A stretch of 64,000 nucleotides of DNA, from the NCBI GenBank assembly GCA_029532625.1, contig JARFXM010000008.1:186001-250000 (forward strand), in the 5' to 3' direction. Source of the stretch: Lomentospora prolificans (lineage: Eukaryota; Ascomycota; Sordariomycetes; Microascales; Microascaceae). Numbering within the stretch: position 1 is the first letter of the stretch; each line of letters begins with the position of its first letter. Both the position numbers and the translations under genes were made by a program. Positions 48,901 through 62,494 of this stretch are shown one piece after another. The notes beneath the pieces are model-generated. The model saw nothing but the letters and a program-made list of their open reading frames with translations. It did no database searches and had not been told where the DNA came from.

Positions 48901-51900
48901 CGCCTGTGCTGAGCCTGGCCGGGTCACCCTTTGGGGTGGGCGATTGACGTCGAGGGTGCTGCTCATGCGACTAAACTCATGCCTGTCGTACGTACCTTTG
49001 CCGACTGCACGACGGCACACCACGAAACCTACAAGTATTACACCCTTTTGCGTCTTTATCCTTTTCGGCGATTACTATAATAATGGACATGGTATTAGGT
49101 TGGCGATAAGATGGCTTGGAAGGATGATGAATCGTTTACGGCCCTTCTACTTTACATGTTGCTACGACCTACCTTTTTGCGACCGGTTTGTCGAGATGAC
49201 CGAAAGACCGGGGCTGGGGATTTTCATATATGGGCCGGGCACCCGAAGTTTAAATCATGAGACAATATCGAGGGCAAAATGAGGGGTGTTCATTTTACCC
49301 CTAAGCCGTCGGCCGAACAGTTCCCCAAGGAAGCAGGGGGTGGGCAGCCGGCCATTTTCAAGGTCGTCGAGACGTTGATCCAGTTTTTATTTTATTTTTT
49401 TTAAATACCGCCCCTAAGATGCCAGTCAAATATCGCCTTCGCTAGGGGACACCGACTGATTGTTGCTCCGCAATCCGCAGCTAGAAAGTTAGAGTGGACT
49501 TCCCGATTCAAAGACCCAGTCTGGAGTTTCCACCAGGAGGGAAAGTGAGGGATGGGCAAAGGAGGTCTCCTCTAAGGACTGGTAGTGGTTGGCATCGGCA
49601 ACGACGACGTTTCGCCATTTGGGACGACGACCAGTAGTCCATGACGACGCTAGGCCTTGGTTGTATCAAGAGGCAAGCCCGTGGAGACAGTAAGACGATG
49701 ATTTCGCGGCGTCCGGTTGCGTAGTTTGTGGTTATTGCTAGTCGACTTGTCCTATGCACGATATGTACGGAAAGTATCGACGGGCTTCTCTTGCTGAGAA
49801 GTTGCTGTGAGGGCCCAACGGAACGGATCTTCCATCCAATGACATCCTCCCGGGGTTCTAGGGAGAGGGATTTGGTGGCACCTAGCGCGATGTGCGGCGT
49901 TCGGTTCGAAAATATCCAATTACTATTAGGTTAAATCCTGGAGGGTAGGAGGGAAACAGCAGACCCCGAGTCCAGACCAGACACGATGTTCTCTTCAGCC
50001 GAATACATGTGGGCCAGGCCACTCCATAATACGAAGACAACGGCGTCTACGAAGTACAGGAAAAAGGAAAGTAAGCCGTCGAGAATGACCGATTGACACC
50101 ACCAGGAAAGGGGGGATCACCGGTGACTACTGTCACAGCAAGAAAAAAAAAGAAGCACCGAGACATTTTCCCATCTATTGCATTCCATAGCACCCCTCCC
50201 CGAGAATGGGGCCGCGTCAATTTTCCTTCGGCGATTTGAAAGGCAAGGCCCCAATGGAAATGCGTGGTCTCAACGCGCAATGTTGGAGATGTGCCTCGAC
50301 ATCACGGGGAATGAACGACGTCGCTGATCCGAAGGGGACCAGGCGCGTGACTGGGGTGGTGCTCGAGAGTGCCAGGGAGACGGAAGGAGCCCGAAGGCTC
50401 AGGCAGGACTGGATCCAGGTTCGCCCAGACTCTCGCTGGGTGGAGGGAGATGTGCGCTATTACCGGGAACATGAACACACTATTAGCGTGTACCACCAAG
50501 AATACTAGTGTCCCCGTTACTGGGGTTTTGGGGAGGGGCAAGTTTAGGAGTTCCCAATTCACGGTTAGGGAGGGGCAGGGCCCACTTGGAATTCTCGCGC
50601 TGGTTGCTGGTAGCACCTAGGAGAGGGATGATGGCCTGGCCCGGCGACGACGTGTGCAATGGTTTGCCCTGAGCCTAGTGAAGTACCTCCAGCACAGGCA
50701 CTGTACGAGGACGCCAATACTGACCCATAATAAACCACTTAAACATCAGTGGTGGCTCTTTCCCTTTGGTGTGGGGGTCAATGTCGTAGTTGCTGGTGAT
50801 TTTCGTCCCGTTCAAACGGGCTTAGGCTTCAGCACAAGTTTCGCCTCACGCAGAAACTACTAGTAATCCCTTGGATCCTCCGAACGCACCCTTTCGAAGA
50901 AGGGAATGGAGCCAGCATCAGCCATGACATGGAAACGCACAATGGATGCCGTCTTTTCTCGACGCCTCGGAGAAACGAAACAGCCCCGAAAATCATCGAT
51001 ACGCATACATGTCCATAATGGGGAGGGGATATCGCTGGCTTGCTAGTTGAAACCTGAGATTTCGATGGTGGTGCTCTGAAGCACTACTTCGGACAGCCAA
51101 TCAAACCCGGTCGAGATCTTTCCCACATTCTGATACCGATGAGCCACCCGCTGGTGACGAAATGGTCCTGGACCAGGGCCGGCCGGCGGCCCCTGTGGCA
51201 GGGTCCTACTTCTTCACTATGAGGAATGTCTTCCCAGGCAAGGCTTGTCCCATTCATCATGGCCGAAAGTCCATGAGTGGCAGAATATAGGGTTTCACAA
51301 AATGGGGCTCGGACTGGCCTCTCCGCTTTCGATTGAAATGTTCACCGTCCCATCCCACGAGCGATGGACGAGAGATATTACTCCGTGTCGGATATCCACA
51401 AGGTGGTATTATTCCCACCCTTGAGGACCCAGCCCTCTTCGTCGAGGCAGTCTGCGCCAGCAAGCATCGGCAAGGTCCGGACTGTGGTATCCCAGGATGT
51501 ACCACAGGCCTGGGTTGGTGGGATTTGACGCCTATGAAATTATGCAAGTTCTCCAGCCTTGTGGTGACATTCTCGCCTGTGAACATCAATGCAGTAATAC
51601 GTTGGAATGGGGTCCGGGTCGATGAGGTGTTGCTATTCTTGACAGGCTCCTGGGGACTACGACACTCCTTCGTTTCCGTATTTGTATTGTTCTCCACGTA
51701 CGACGCCTTTCTTCTTGATTCGACGCATAGCGCTCAACTCGACCTTCAAAGGACTCCCATATCGCTTCTCGTCCCACACCCATACCCAGTCACAAAATCA
51801 CAATTGGCGTAAAATTACTTTTGGGCCCTCCTGCCTCTTTCTGTCCCTATAAATGCGGACGGTGACGAACAAAATTGCGAAAACAAAGGTGGTGTGGCAC

Positions 51901-54900
51901 GAGGTGCAGGGCAGGGTGCAGGGAATGCACCGTCCAGGTCGAAAAGAGGGAAAGAAAAGAAGGGCAGATCTGCAAAGCGAGAGTGGCTTGTTCCCAAGCG
52001 AATTCCAGATTAAACACCCATTATTAAACAACTTTCTCGCCTGCCGGTTTCCGCATCATACCAGAAAAGTTCTACAGGCAGGCAAGCAGGCAAGCAAGAG
52101 CTGCGCGCTATTGCAGGAAATGTCTCAGAGCCAACCTGCGACTGGCTGGCCGAGCATGGATTGGCAACGGAAACAATTCCAACGCGAGGTCGAGGGGGAA
52201 CCGGCGCCCTTTCAGCGATGTGATCCAAAATTCTCGACCTGAGTGTATAATCCCTGTCGAGCCATGCGCCTGGTGCCCCTCACTCCCCTTTCTTTAGTCT
52301 GGGTTTCCACCGCCTAGGCAGAACCTCCTTCAAGTTTGTATTTTTAGATGGAGACTGCAAGCGGCCCCTCGCAGTCCAATTTGATGGAGAGACCCTTTCG
52401 AAATGATGGAAGCCAGACTGGGTTCAGCGGGTGTCATCCCTCCTTTCACCAATGTCATTTAACTTCCTTCGATGTTCGGTCTGTGTGGCGAAGAACTCGC
52501 GAATGTGTTTCAAACCAAGGTCGCAACGTCATGAACCAGAATCTCGAAATTTCGAATGCTGCACGCTTGACCACAACCCGACCAACTCGCACGAACCAAC
52601 CACAGTAGTAGCCCTCTTTTAAAACAAGAGTTGCGTTGCGTACGAAAGTGATCCCGTCCTGGAAATGAAAAAAGGGAAAAGGACGTCGTCAATCGGTGGA
52701 TACCAATCATCATTCGTTCCCCGTTCCGTTTCCCCTTGTCGGAAGGGTGCAAACCGTCCTCCTTGAGACGTTTAGTGGGCCCGGTCCATTAAAGCAACGA
52801 AGAACGGGATGAGGGGCAGTGGTCAACTGTGCTAGAACTAGAGCAGGATAAGCTTCCCCTCATACCTCGAGAATGAAACAGACCGTGGTGATGTGATGGA
52901 TTGCCTGCTCCGATGGAGTAGAGCTCATGATTTCCTTTTCTTCCCAACGAGGTGTTCGGGATATGAGGGTGCACAGGAAGCAAAACGAAACGTCAACCAA
53001 CGTCTTGCCTGCGGCCACTCTCTCCAACACTCGACGGAAACACTTGCATCCTTACGGATGGAGGTGGGCAGTGGTTCAAGGGAGTGAGCACATCGGCGGG
53101 TTGGCGACTTCAATCCCGACCATTCCAAGGATTGCCCATGGCAAGTGGAAAGAGAGATGGGCAACATTCCTGGACTGCCGGCATCCTGTATGATTTTCGA
53201 GAGACGTAAAGCCGACTCGAGCTTGTGTTCCTGTAAGGAGTGCGTAGGTAGCCGGGGAAATCCAAAGAGGCGACAAGTGAAAAAATGAAATATGAGCGAA
53301 TGCATCTAGGGGTCATTCCATCCTGCGGATATCACCTCCTCTCAATCAACCGAGAGCAACCCTTATATTGCACTATTTGCGATTTCGACGAGCAAGCCCG
53401 CCCCGTATGTGCAGTGGCCCATCAGTCATGGTTGCACAATCCTTTCCTTGCAGCGGGGTCCCTTGCAATCAGTTGGTGGACAACGGATGTTGGATCATAG
53501 TGCAGGCCGCCCCATTCTCCCCCAGATCTGGTCACGATAGCGAGGCATAGAGACCCTTCCTACGTAACGATCATGTCCTCCCCGCCTGGGTTTATTGCTG
53601 GAAATCTATCGGCCAGCTCAGCGAGACCTCGCTTCCTCGTCAAGACTTTTCTCTCCTCCGTTTACCCCGCCTATTCGCTTGCCAAATGCCAGGCTTGTAG
53701 GTGCCAGGGATACAGTCCAAGTTGGCTTCAATCCTACCGTCATTCATGGGCAAACGTCCCCGAAACCGACTCGTCTACCTGTCTCCATACTCTCGTGTAT
53801 TGCTAGGACGGGGGTGAAGAGGGGATAAGGAACCGCCTTAAGCCGACGACGGGAGCCATACATGCCTCATAGATTGAGTGTTGCGGATGTGTAACCGTCC
53901 AGTGTGTCAGTCGTTCACTTAGAGGCTCTTCGTGGCATGTTAGATATATGACAGGCTTTTGCCACAGCAGCGGTCGGCTAGGAGCCTCGTATCCGCGGGT
54001 GAAATCTGAGGAGGGAGAGAAGGTCAATATCGCAGGTAGGTCGAGTGACCAACAAGTTAATTGCGCCAATGGTGGGTACAGGTCTTCTTGTCAGAAGATG
54101 AACGAGCGGTGTGGCCATTAGATCACATTGACGGTAGAGATTGGTACAGGCAGTATCTGCGCTCACTCCGTCACCTCAGCAATGGCCTATACAGCCCGGA
54201 AACTCACGCTGCGGTTCCCTCATTCTCTGTTGTCCCCAGACATAGCAGCAGCGACGCCTTATCTGACGATCGAGGATGTGTCCGACGAATCCGCTACCTT
54301 CGTCTCTTACTCTGCAACAAACCTCCATCCCGAATCCTTAGATTTTTCTCGCGATATGTGCACGGCTGTGTTAGCATGCACCAAGCACCGGACCATATTC
54401 CGTGTAACGAGTAAGTCCGGACACAAGACGGGTATTTAGAGATATCACAAAGCAGTGGCTTCACCGAGATTGCGCGGCGAACACTCTTTATCATATACTC
54501 TGACCGGGGTTTCAACACCGTCGTCCGGTCATCCTGTTGGCTACCAAATGAATACCCGCTGAACGTTGAATCAGGATATCCCTCTCAATACGACCTCGTG
54601 TCATGTCTAATGTTCTAAAGAGGTCTATTGGCCTCAGCTATCGCCATGGTCTCTTGTGGCCTTACGTCGTCCTCCAAGTTCGGACTCGCTTTGGAGTCCC
54701 GGTACTTTCCACGACAGCGGCGCGCTCCGAATCACAGGCCTCACAGCGGCCACCTGGCGCTACAGTAAATTAGTGAAGGCTAGAAGCCACCTCTATGCGG
54801 TATCAGTCCAACATAACCATGATCTTGGGGCCCCTTCCTGTGCCGTAAAAGGAGATCCAAGCGGGCCCAGGAGCGCTTGCCGGAGTGATTGCCGGACAAG

Positions 54901-56819
54901 GTGTCTAATCCCTTTCATAATCCTGCCGAACCCAGTGCGTTCCGAACAAGTATAACTAAGCCACCGCGATAGAGATGCCTTGGAGGCGTATCGGAAACCT
55001 GAGACCTATGGAACCTAAAAAGATATTTAAGCCGGAGTAGCGCCCGATGCAAGCATATGCGAGGTTATGTCCTGGTCTCCCGAGCGAGCGACTCCTCCTT
55101 TAGGGCCCTGGGACGTGAATATTGACCACAACCCCTCCCCCTCGGATCTAGCAGAGGGCGATGGCATGAATACTCATGAGAATCGTCGTCTACGTGAGTC
55201 GAGTGCTTGCCGGAGCTTGGGCTGTGAACCCTCTAGCTTCACTGAGCTGTATATGCCTAGATCCACTCGCCGAACAAAGACTAACTCCGGGCCACTGGTT
55301 CTGAGTTTGACGGAACTGATCAGGCCTGGAAATATATGGCGGCCATGGTGGCGACATGACACCAAGACGACGGTGTGTGGCTGAAGGAATAGAGCAGCGT
55401 ATCAATACATATTCGCGGACTGAGTCATTCTACCAGCAAGTGCTATGAGCGCGTTATGTAGAGACTGTAAGAAAGGAGCGCTATTTCCATTGTCGAGCTC
55501 CTAGCCATTCTCTTGTGGTCTAAAGTACCTCAAGTGCGCGCGGGGCGCAATATGAGACAGGTAGGCGCATGGCTAGCAGCTGTAGATTTTTCAGCATTAA
55601 GCTGTGACAGAGAGGAACCAGTCTGGGAGAGAAAGCTGAGATCATGGCTACCAGAATTGAATGTCGGCCCATGAGTAGCCCTAGCGAGAGGACTAAACTT
55701 TCTTCGCCGGACTCTGTGCCTGCAGCAAGGTGTCGCTGGAGGCACTGGAGGTCCGAAAGCGGGCTGCAAATGCTTGGACATGCGGTATTGGCGCCGGATG
55801 GCGTCGCGAACAAAAATTGAAGACCCAACCTTGTTCTCGCCAGCAGCAAATTTAATATCAGGCTCCAAGCTGGATAGAAGAGAGCATTGACCTCTTGATA
55901 GGCAAACCGGTGGCTGCTCCACCAAATACTGGTTTCCGTCGTCTCAGCTTGACAACATTGCTTATCGATCAAAGTCACTGGCGCCAGGCACAGAGCAGGC
56001 AGTGACATCACGGCTCTCCAGTTCGAGATGGTGTCCTTTCACGTGATCGGAATGACAGTTCTTGGCAAATATCCGAAAATGGAAAGAGGGCCCTGTTGCT
56101 GGGCAATTTCCGTCCGCAGCAGCCAATACGAGGCGGCAGGTGCTGGGAGCGAGCATTCCTGGGACACATCCCCAAACTCGGATGTTCCGCTTTTTTCCCC
56201 TTCCCTCTGCTCTGGCAACGCCCTGTTGGCCCCATTCCTTTGCCCATCCGGAATCAGCCTGTTGCTCTTTCAGCCAGGGTTTCCTCGGACAAGTCCCAGC
56301 CCTTGCAACATCGTCGCTCGTTTTGCAACACAACCCCCCACACGCGTACGGACTCGGTCCTTTCTTTCCTTCTTTTTAACTTGAAATAATTATCGGACGA
56401 ACGAGAACAAATACGAGAAGCCGTCGCTGCGCGAGAGAAAGGCCCCCGGGCAAATCACGATCGATTCGAAAATAGTCTTCCCGCCCCTTTTTCTCTCTCT
56501 CGACTGAGCCCGCACTTGTCTCACCGTCGTCGTGTCACACCCGTTGACGAATTCTCCTCTGCTGGGCTATCGACTGTTTTTGCAACAACCGCGCTGTCTC
56601 TTGTCGAATTTTTTTTTCGCGATAATTCTAGCGTTCGTGTATTTGCTCTTTAATCGCCCGCCAGCCAGACGTGATATCTATACCCTCGCCTGCGCGACGT
56701 GGTATTGCTGGCAGGACACCGTATTGGGAGTCCACTTGACGCTCTCTCTTTTCGCACCACCAACCAGGCGTCAGTTTGACAAAGCACCAACATCGACTCT
56801 CTAAATACCGACCTTCGAA
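39940..56819. other. 16.9 kb gene desert upstream of the cyclin gene
   Basis: Lies between the divergent cyclin (minus) and CHS7 (plus). The first 0.5 kb is probably the cyclin 5' leader and contains a 137-codon upstream frame (39973-40386, minus). Otherwise there is a T27 tract at 40828-40854, scattered GTACTTGT/GTACGAAGTAC-type words (41669, 42627, 42908, 44025, 46634), and many chance frames under 175 codons without domains. Base composition is close to that of the gene-bearing parts by eye. I saw no AT-rich islands of the kind left by repeat-induced point mutation and no terminal repeats. From about 56400 a pyrimidine-rich stretch forms the CHS7 promoter and leader. Confidence 0.55.
40828..40854. 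repeat. T27 homopolymer
   Basis: Twenty-seven consecutive T upstream of the cyclin gene. Confidence 0.97.
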
Positions 56820-57980
56820 ATGGGTGGATTTGGCGACTTCACAGATCTTTGCCGTACGGCCCCGATGCCGCTATGTGCCTCGATCGGACCCATAACAGAC
56901 ATTTCGAGTAATGTCGGTATCGAGCCTGACTGCTACGCCCGAAATATCGAGTTGGCGAACACCATGATCTTCGAGGGTGCTGCAAGCGCCATGCATATTG
57001 TTGCCCTGATCATGACTGTAATAATGGTGCTTCACGTCCGGGGCAAATTCACTGCTGTTGGTAGGTCTACACGCTCCCACTTCCCGAGGATTACGACAAG
57101 TTCGGTTCTGGGACTGGGAAACTAACGTTTCGGAATAGGTCGAAAGGAAATCACGACTTTCTTCTACCTCTACATGCTCCTTACCTTCATTTCTCTCTGT
57201 GTCGATGCCGGCGTTGTCCCGCAAGGCTCCGATCCGTACCCGTACTTCGTCGCGATTCAGAATGGCCTCGCATCGGCTCTTGTAACCTGCCTCTTTATTA
57301 ACGGGTTCGTCGGCTTTCAATTATACGAGGATGGCACTCCGCTCTCCGTCTGGCTTCTTCGAATCTGCTCCTGCGTCGGGTTTGTAATCAGCTTCCTCGT
57401 CTCTATCGCTACGTTCAAGTCGTGGGCCGGTCTGTCACCAACCAATACTGTTGGATTATTCGTCGTTCTATACCTGCTCAACGCCATCCAGCTCTTCGTC
57501 TACGTTATCATGCAGATATTCCTCGTTGTCAGAACACTTCACGACCGCTGGCCCCTCGGCGATATCACCTTTGGCGTCTTCTTCTTTGTTGTCGGCCAGG
57601 TCCTTATGTATGCCTTCAGCGCCAAGATCTGCGTCGCTGTTAGCCACTACGTCGACGGACTTTTCTTCGCCACTACCTGCAACTTGTTGGCTGTCATGAT
57701 GGTTTACAAGGTAAGCATATCGCCCATACTGCTTGGGCGCCTAACCCTCCGAAACAAGTAATTGCTAACACGTCGGTTGTAGTACTGGGACTCTATCACA
57801 AAGGAGGATCTCGAATTCTCGGTCGGCACAAGGATGAACAACTGGGAGGTCAAGGAGCTCCTCCCCGAAGACGAGCGCCGAGCCACTGTATACGCCGATG
57901 ACCCCTACGGCCAATCGAGCGCCTACGATCATCCCTACTCTCCCACCCCTACAGCCCAACGCTTCTCTACCAAGTACTAA
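56820..57980 (+). CDS. chs7: CHS7, ER export chaperone for chitin synthase III
   Basis: Three exons (56820-57060, 57139-57710, 57783-57980) give 336 aa, matching the size of Pezizomycotina Chs7 and slightly longer than the 316-aa yeast protein. The N-terminus, with its Cys-rich LCRTAPMPLCASIGP stretch, is diagnostic of the family. About seven hydrophobic segments follow, the first at roughly residues 51-72, and then a soluble, acidic C-terminal tail starting at YWDSITKEDLEF. Family knowledge: Chs7 is an endoplasmic-reticulum membrane protein needed for folding and ER exit of the class IV chitin synthase Chs3, hence for wall chitin. Introns are 78 and 72 bp, the second with a GCTAAC branch site. 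A pyrimidine-rich leader of about 400 bp precedes the start. Confidence 0.95.
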
Positions 57981-59906
57981 GAGGCAGCTTGGCAATGATT
58001 CATGGCCATCTCGTTCAGTAACTGCATTCAGTACCTCAGTATAAACGGGGGGTTTCATCTTTTCGTTTCGTCCGGACTCGGTCCAGCTTATCCTTATTCC
58101 ATATTACCTGTTTAAAACACTATAGACAATCTTAAGAAAGCGAGAGGGTATCGAAGGGCTTGATATCCTCTCACGGTCATGTCTGGCGAAGGCGTTTACA
58201 ATTTTTCGTTGTTTCTATTTATTCTCCCCCCCCCTTTTTTTGTCGAGTTTCTTGTTCTGCTCCGTCTTTGAATTGTCTTTTATTAAGCACTGGGGCGTTA
58301 TCTGGGCTGGGTTCAGAGTTGATTTGGAGCGAGGATAGTGGCTAAGAATGGAGCCCTGCCGCTCTTTGTGCTCATGAAGGAGAAACTCGGGGATGGAGAC
58401 TGGAGGTGGAGATGGTGGAGGTAATATTCAATGGTGAGGCCGAGAGATTTGGCCGTGTCGGTAGATGAGCAGACGACTAGCAAATAGCGTCCATAGAAAA
58501 TTTTAATGAATACAAAGATTATGTTCGAAACTGTTTTGCTCTCAGGTTGAGGACGATCTAGTAAAACTTTCTCGGACAATAAAAAAAGCTCCTGAGACTC
58601 GCATGCCACTGAAGTGACTTTCCAGGCTCGCTACTAATAAAAGTCGTCCTCCGCCTGGCGATGGGGAGATGTTCGCCTATAACCCGACTAACTTTGGTCG
58701 TCGCTCGGGTCTTAGATACTGTATGTGACCTCGAGGGATTTTTACTTTGTTCAAAAAGGGTTGTAGCTATTTCACTCCCAATCTAGACTCGAACTCGGGC
58801 GGGCGCTCTAGCGGACCTGTGATCGGTACTGTGATAATACCCCGTCGCGTCGTTGTGGAAGGAGCATTGAATGACATTGTAAGCGCCCCACTTTATAACC
58901 TCACCCGGGAAAGAACAAGCCTGAAATGTTGTCGATTCAACCGCATCACTGGCTGTTAAGAACACTTGACCTTAGCACATATCTGGCGTTGGGATTTATT
59001 TACTCAGTATCTGGCGGCCGCCTCATCTCTCCATCCCAGTTGAAACGAGGTGCCAGCTGCACAGTACACGTTGACAAATTCAACCCCCTCGACCTCGACC
59101 GCGGCATCGCGTCGGAACTGCTCGTGTATCACCGCAGAGTGACGGCTTACCTACCTAGCTTCACCTGCATCGCCCACGAGGGAACCTTCGGATTGAGGCA
59201 CGGTACACGTCACTAGAAACCTCATTTTCCAGATCGCTCATCTTTTCGTGCTCCTCGCTTCTTTGAACGTCAGCTCGTAAAGCTCTGGCCAATTGCCGCC
59301 TGCCGACTAGGGGTTTAACCAATCATCTCCAGCCTCCCCTGAACTGCTCTTGATAGCAACGGCGCACCTAACGGATTGAACCCGCCGTCCTCCATCTCTC
59401 TAAAGGTTCTGCTAGGCCTCTTTGCCGGGGCGAAGGAGTCTGTCGCTATACTGAGCTATCGCCGCACCGGCGAACGTTTTCTCTTTCGCCCATGATAGCG
59501 CTCAGCTTCTCATCCCCAGCCAATTCTTGTGCGAGCACTGAGGCGAGGCTCCGGCACATGGGCCAACCGGCGCCTCCTGACCTAATCACGGAGAAACTGT
59601 GCGCGGAAACAAGTCTTATAATTTGACGGATCTAACAGCGACTGAGATTCGAAACTCGTTGCCCAATTCTTATCGCCACGTTCTTATCCATTCCTATCGA
59701 CTGGGCAGGCCTTCGTCTCGCCATCGGATCGACGTTGAGCCTTCAAAGTTGTGGCTTGGGGTTGCTGTCGTCTTCCCAGAAAACCGCCGTGTGGATCGGA
59801 CTGTTTACCATCCCCGGATAGCGCGCAGACTGCCAGGCATAGCAACAGCCTTTTTCCGATGCCTCACTCTACGTCTACTCCTCCTGCTGTGACTACTGAG
59901 CCAACA
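57981..59906. other. 1.9 kb intergenic region
   Basis: Contains the CHS7 3' flank and the upstream region of the next plus-strand gene. A stretch at about 59370-59470 has tRNA-promoter-like words on the minus strand but cannot fold as a tRNA. No gene is supported. Confidence 0.6.
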
Positions 59907-62494
59907 ATGGATCCTCGGCCGCCATCGGCCGGGATTGATGCGGGGGAGAGACGCGACTTTGAGAAGGTTGAGAAAAGGTTCTTTGAGGATCTCAAAGCCA
60001 CGCAAAGAGTGGAAGACGATCGTCTTGAGTACGAGTTTGAGACAACAAAGGCTCAAATCACCGTCAAGCTGGAGGAGGCGCTGCGAGAGAAGGCTATGCT
60101 CGAGCGAAAATTACAGGATGTCCAGGTGCGCATCGTAAGCGACAATGAAAGACTTGAGAAACTTACAGAGGACTACAAAGTCAAGCTTGCAAAGTTGGCG
60201 ACGAGTCGTCGGAAGGCTTACTACGATATGCAAGACCACTTTAAGAAAAACCGCGAAGAGGGTCCGCTGAATACGGATCTCATATTGCAGATGCAGAATA
60301 CCCACATGGCCACTATCCCGGGAGAAGTGGTTGTGGATGGTGACGATGATCTGACCGGTGTCTCTGTGTACCACTCGGACGGCCATTTTGTCGGTCCTGT
60401 CAGGAGGGTTGCCCTAGGCAGTTCTCGGGTTGATGTCTTGCTGGACCTGCCCGTTAAGAGAGACGTTTACATCCGGCCCGGGCGCAAGTTCAATGCCGTG
60501 AATCTGGAACCAATCTATTCGGAGGCGAAGAACGCGAAGCTCTCCAAATGGGTCGCGTTTATGGTGCAAGCTGTCGGTGATATCCAGTCTTCGCCTTGCA
60601 CGAATTGTGCCAAACCTGGTGGGCTCTTTTCGGAGTGCATCAAGGTCCACGGCGACCTCTTTGGGAGGTGTGGGAACTGTGAGTGGTCCAAACAGGCCTG
60701 CCACCCCGTCCCTGTGATAGCCGATAGCCAAGAGACAGCTGTGACTTTGGACGTTGAGATGAGAGATGTCTCAGCTGCACCAGCTCCGCCTGTGGTTGAA
60801 TTCCGTCGCAGTGAGGATATGGATAGTCGGCAGCCTTTAATCTTGAAGAAGGCCCCAATCGCTTCCCAGAAGAAAGTCATCGCCCCCAAATCTCTCGCCT
60901 CCCGCGAAATACGCCCTGGACCCCTAGCGTTGGCCGCCGCCGAGCCGACTGTCTCCCACAGACCACTTGCACCAGCACCCCCGCGCTCGGAACGGACTGC
61001 CCCTGCAGAAGAAAACCCCGAGTCAAGGACAAAATCGCCGGCGGGATCTGCCAATACCTCGGAATATGATCCCGTAGAACGGGAAAACCTTATGAACCCA
61101 CCCATATCTTTGCGCCACAATGGAGTCGTCTACACATATCCCGATCTTGTGGCTGACGTGCCCCTTGAGAAGATTGACGAAAACCACGCCTACTGGGATC
61201 CGGCATGGAAAGATCCCGTTCTGGTCACCAAGAGCGTTCTTGCCGGCTACAAGGACAAACACGAGGCCAGCCTCAGCGACGTGAGCGGGGCCCGACCATC
61301 TCACGCCAAGTTCCTCCTAGGTCGACAGGTCAAGAGGGGCTACGTAATCCTAGACTTCCTCGAGTCCGGCCCATTCCACCCATATCAGTTCGTGGCGAAG
61401 AAGTGGATGTCTCCGGGCATCATTACTTATGATACGCTCTACCGGCTAGCGGCTACCCTGGAGGAGCTGGAACGGTTCAAGATCAAAGTGAGTCCCGCTG
61501 ATTGGCTGAGGCAGCGGTTCTACGAAATCATGCTTGCCGAAGGTGACCAGTTCAACTTGACGAAGACTCTAAAGGATTTCTATCACGATCCAAAACTCAA
61601 GGCGTTGAGAGGGCTTAGCGGCTTTGGAAACATTGGAAGGCCTTCTGGTGCTAAGGGCGGAGCCGAAGGTAGTAGTAAGAGCCCAAAGTCCGAGCGCCAG
61701 AGACGCAAGGACTCGGCTGCGAGCGGCAATGCTCCGTCGGGCGGCGCCGCTCGCCCAGCCAAACGCCCAAAGATTGCCGCCGCCCCGCCGCAGCAGGCGC
61801 CAGCACCACCGGCACCGGAACCGGCACAGGAACCGGCCCTTCCGGATCAGATATCGGTAGTAGTGGCGGCGGCCGCGGAGGATGAGTTCGCCTTCGACGG
61901 GTTCACGGACACGGATTCGCTTTGCGGGGACTCGGTCGATAACGACGACTACAAGGTCCAGCAGGTGAGGACACGCCAGCACACGACGCCCGTCGAGGGC
62001 GCGCAGTATTGGCATTTCAGACAGCACTACGATGACCTGGGGACGTGGGAGCTGCACCTCCTGCAGAGGAAGGATCCGCCGGACTGGGTGCGCTACGAAC
62101 CGCCGTTCAACTTTGGTGTGTTCCTCGACGAAATCGCCGCCGTGACGTACCACCCGGAGTCTCTGAAGATACACGTCAAGTTAACGGTGCCCGAGGACGG
62201 CGAGGGCACGGCGGGCTACGTCAAGGGCGAGGTTATGACGTGGTTCAAGAGGGAGAGAACGAAGAGACGCCTGTTGAGTTCCTGTCGGGAGAAAGCCATC
62301 GCTTTGAAGTTGGCCGAGTCGTAAGTCGTTGACGCTCCCCTTTTCTTCGTTTTACTCTTTTTACTTTTGCGAAAAGAGTGCACACATGCTAATAGATGAG
62401 TAGGGCTGAGTTTCTGGAGAAGAAGTGGGAGGAGCTTGGCGGGAAATCACATCAACTTAGTGGCGTTTTAGAAACCAACGGAGACAACGATTAA
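59907..62494 (+). CDS. Coiled-coil protein with DUF3716-like Cys cluster, function unknown
   Basis: Two exons (59907-62320, 62404-62494) give 834 aa from the ATG at 59907, chosen for its ACAATGG context; in-frame ATGs at 59859 and 59751 could extend it by 16 or 52 residues. Residues about 12-100 are a strong heptad-type coiled coil. A beta-rich segment follows at about 145-205. Next comes a cysteine cluster, C231, C234, C244, C255, C258 and C265 (CTNC...C...CGNC...C), which fits fungal DUF3716-type domains and probably binds zinc. Residues about 300-400 are disordered. Residues about 400-560 and the last 130 look globular but match nothing I know; between them is a Pro/Ala-rich basic linker. 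The 83-bp intron has a GTAAGT donor and TGCTAATAG branch region. Without splicing the protein ends at LAES. A chromatin or nucleic-acid role is possible but unproven. Confidence 0.75.

Noticed and set aside
44225..51069. Four copies of a 13-mer differing as GAGACCTCGATGG and GAGATTTCGATGG (44225, 44715, 47301, 51057), suggestive of C-to-T mutation of a repeat
   Set aside because: The similarity stops at the 13-mer edges, and pairs of shared 13-mers are expected by chance in 64 kb.
51385..51415. A YPQGG translation resembling the reverse-transcriptase P-Q-G motif
   Set aside because: No YxDD box, no RNase H or endonuclease motif, and the neighbouring frames are broken. A five-residue match in 17 kb of non-coding DNA is expected by chance.
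55520..56011. 163-codon minus-strand frame near CHS7
   Set aside because: An overlapping 131-codon frame on the same strand is equally open, and neither has recognisable motifs. Treated as chance.
58775..58830. Possible tRNA T-arm (CGAACTCGGGC on the plus strand)
   Set aside because: No matching acceptor, D or anticodon stems within tRNA distance.
59371..59470. tRNA-like words on the minus strand (TAGCTCAGT resembling box A and GGTTCAATCC resembling box B, about 75 bp apart)
   Set aside because: The flanking bases cannot form a 7-bp acceptor stem, and the D arm does not pair. A pseudo-tRNA or chance match is more likely; a covariance-model search would settle it.
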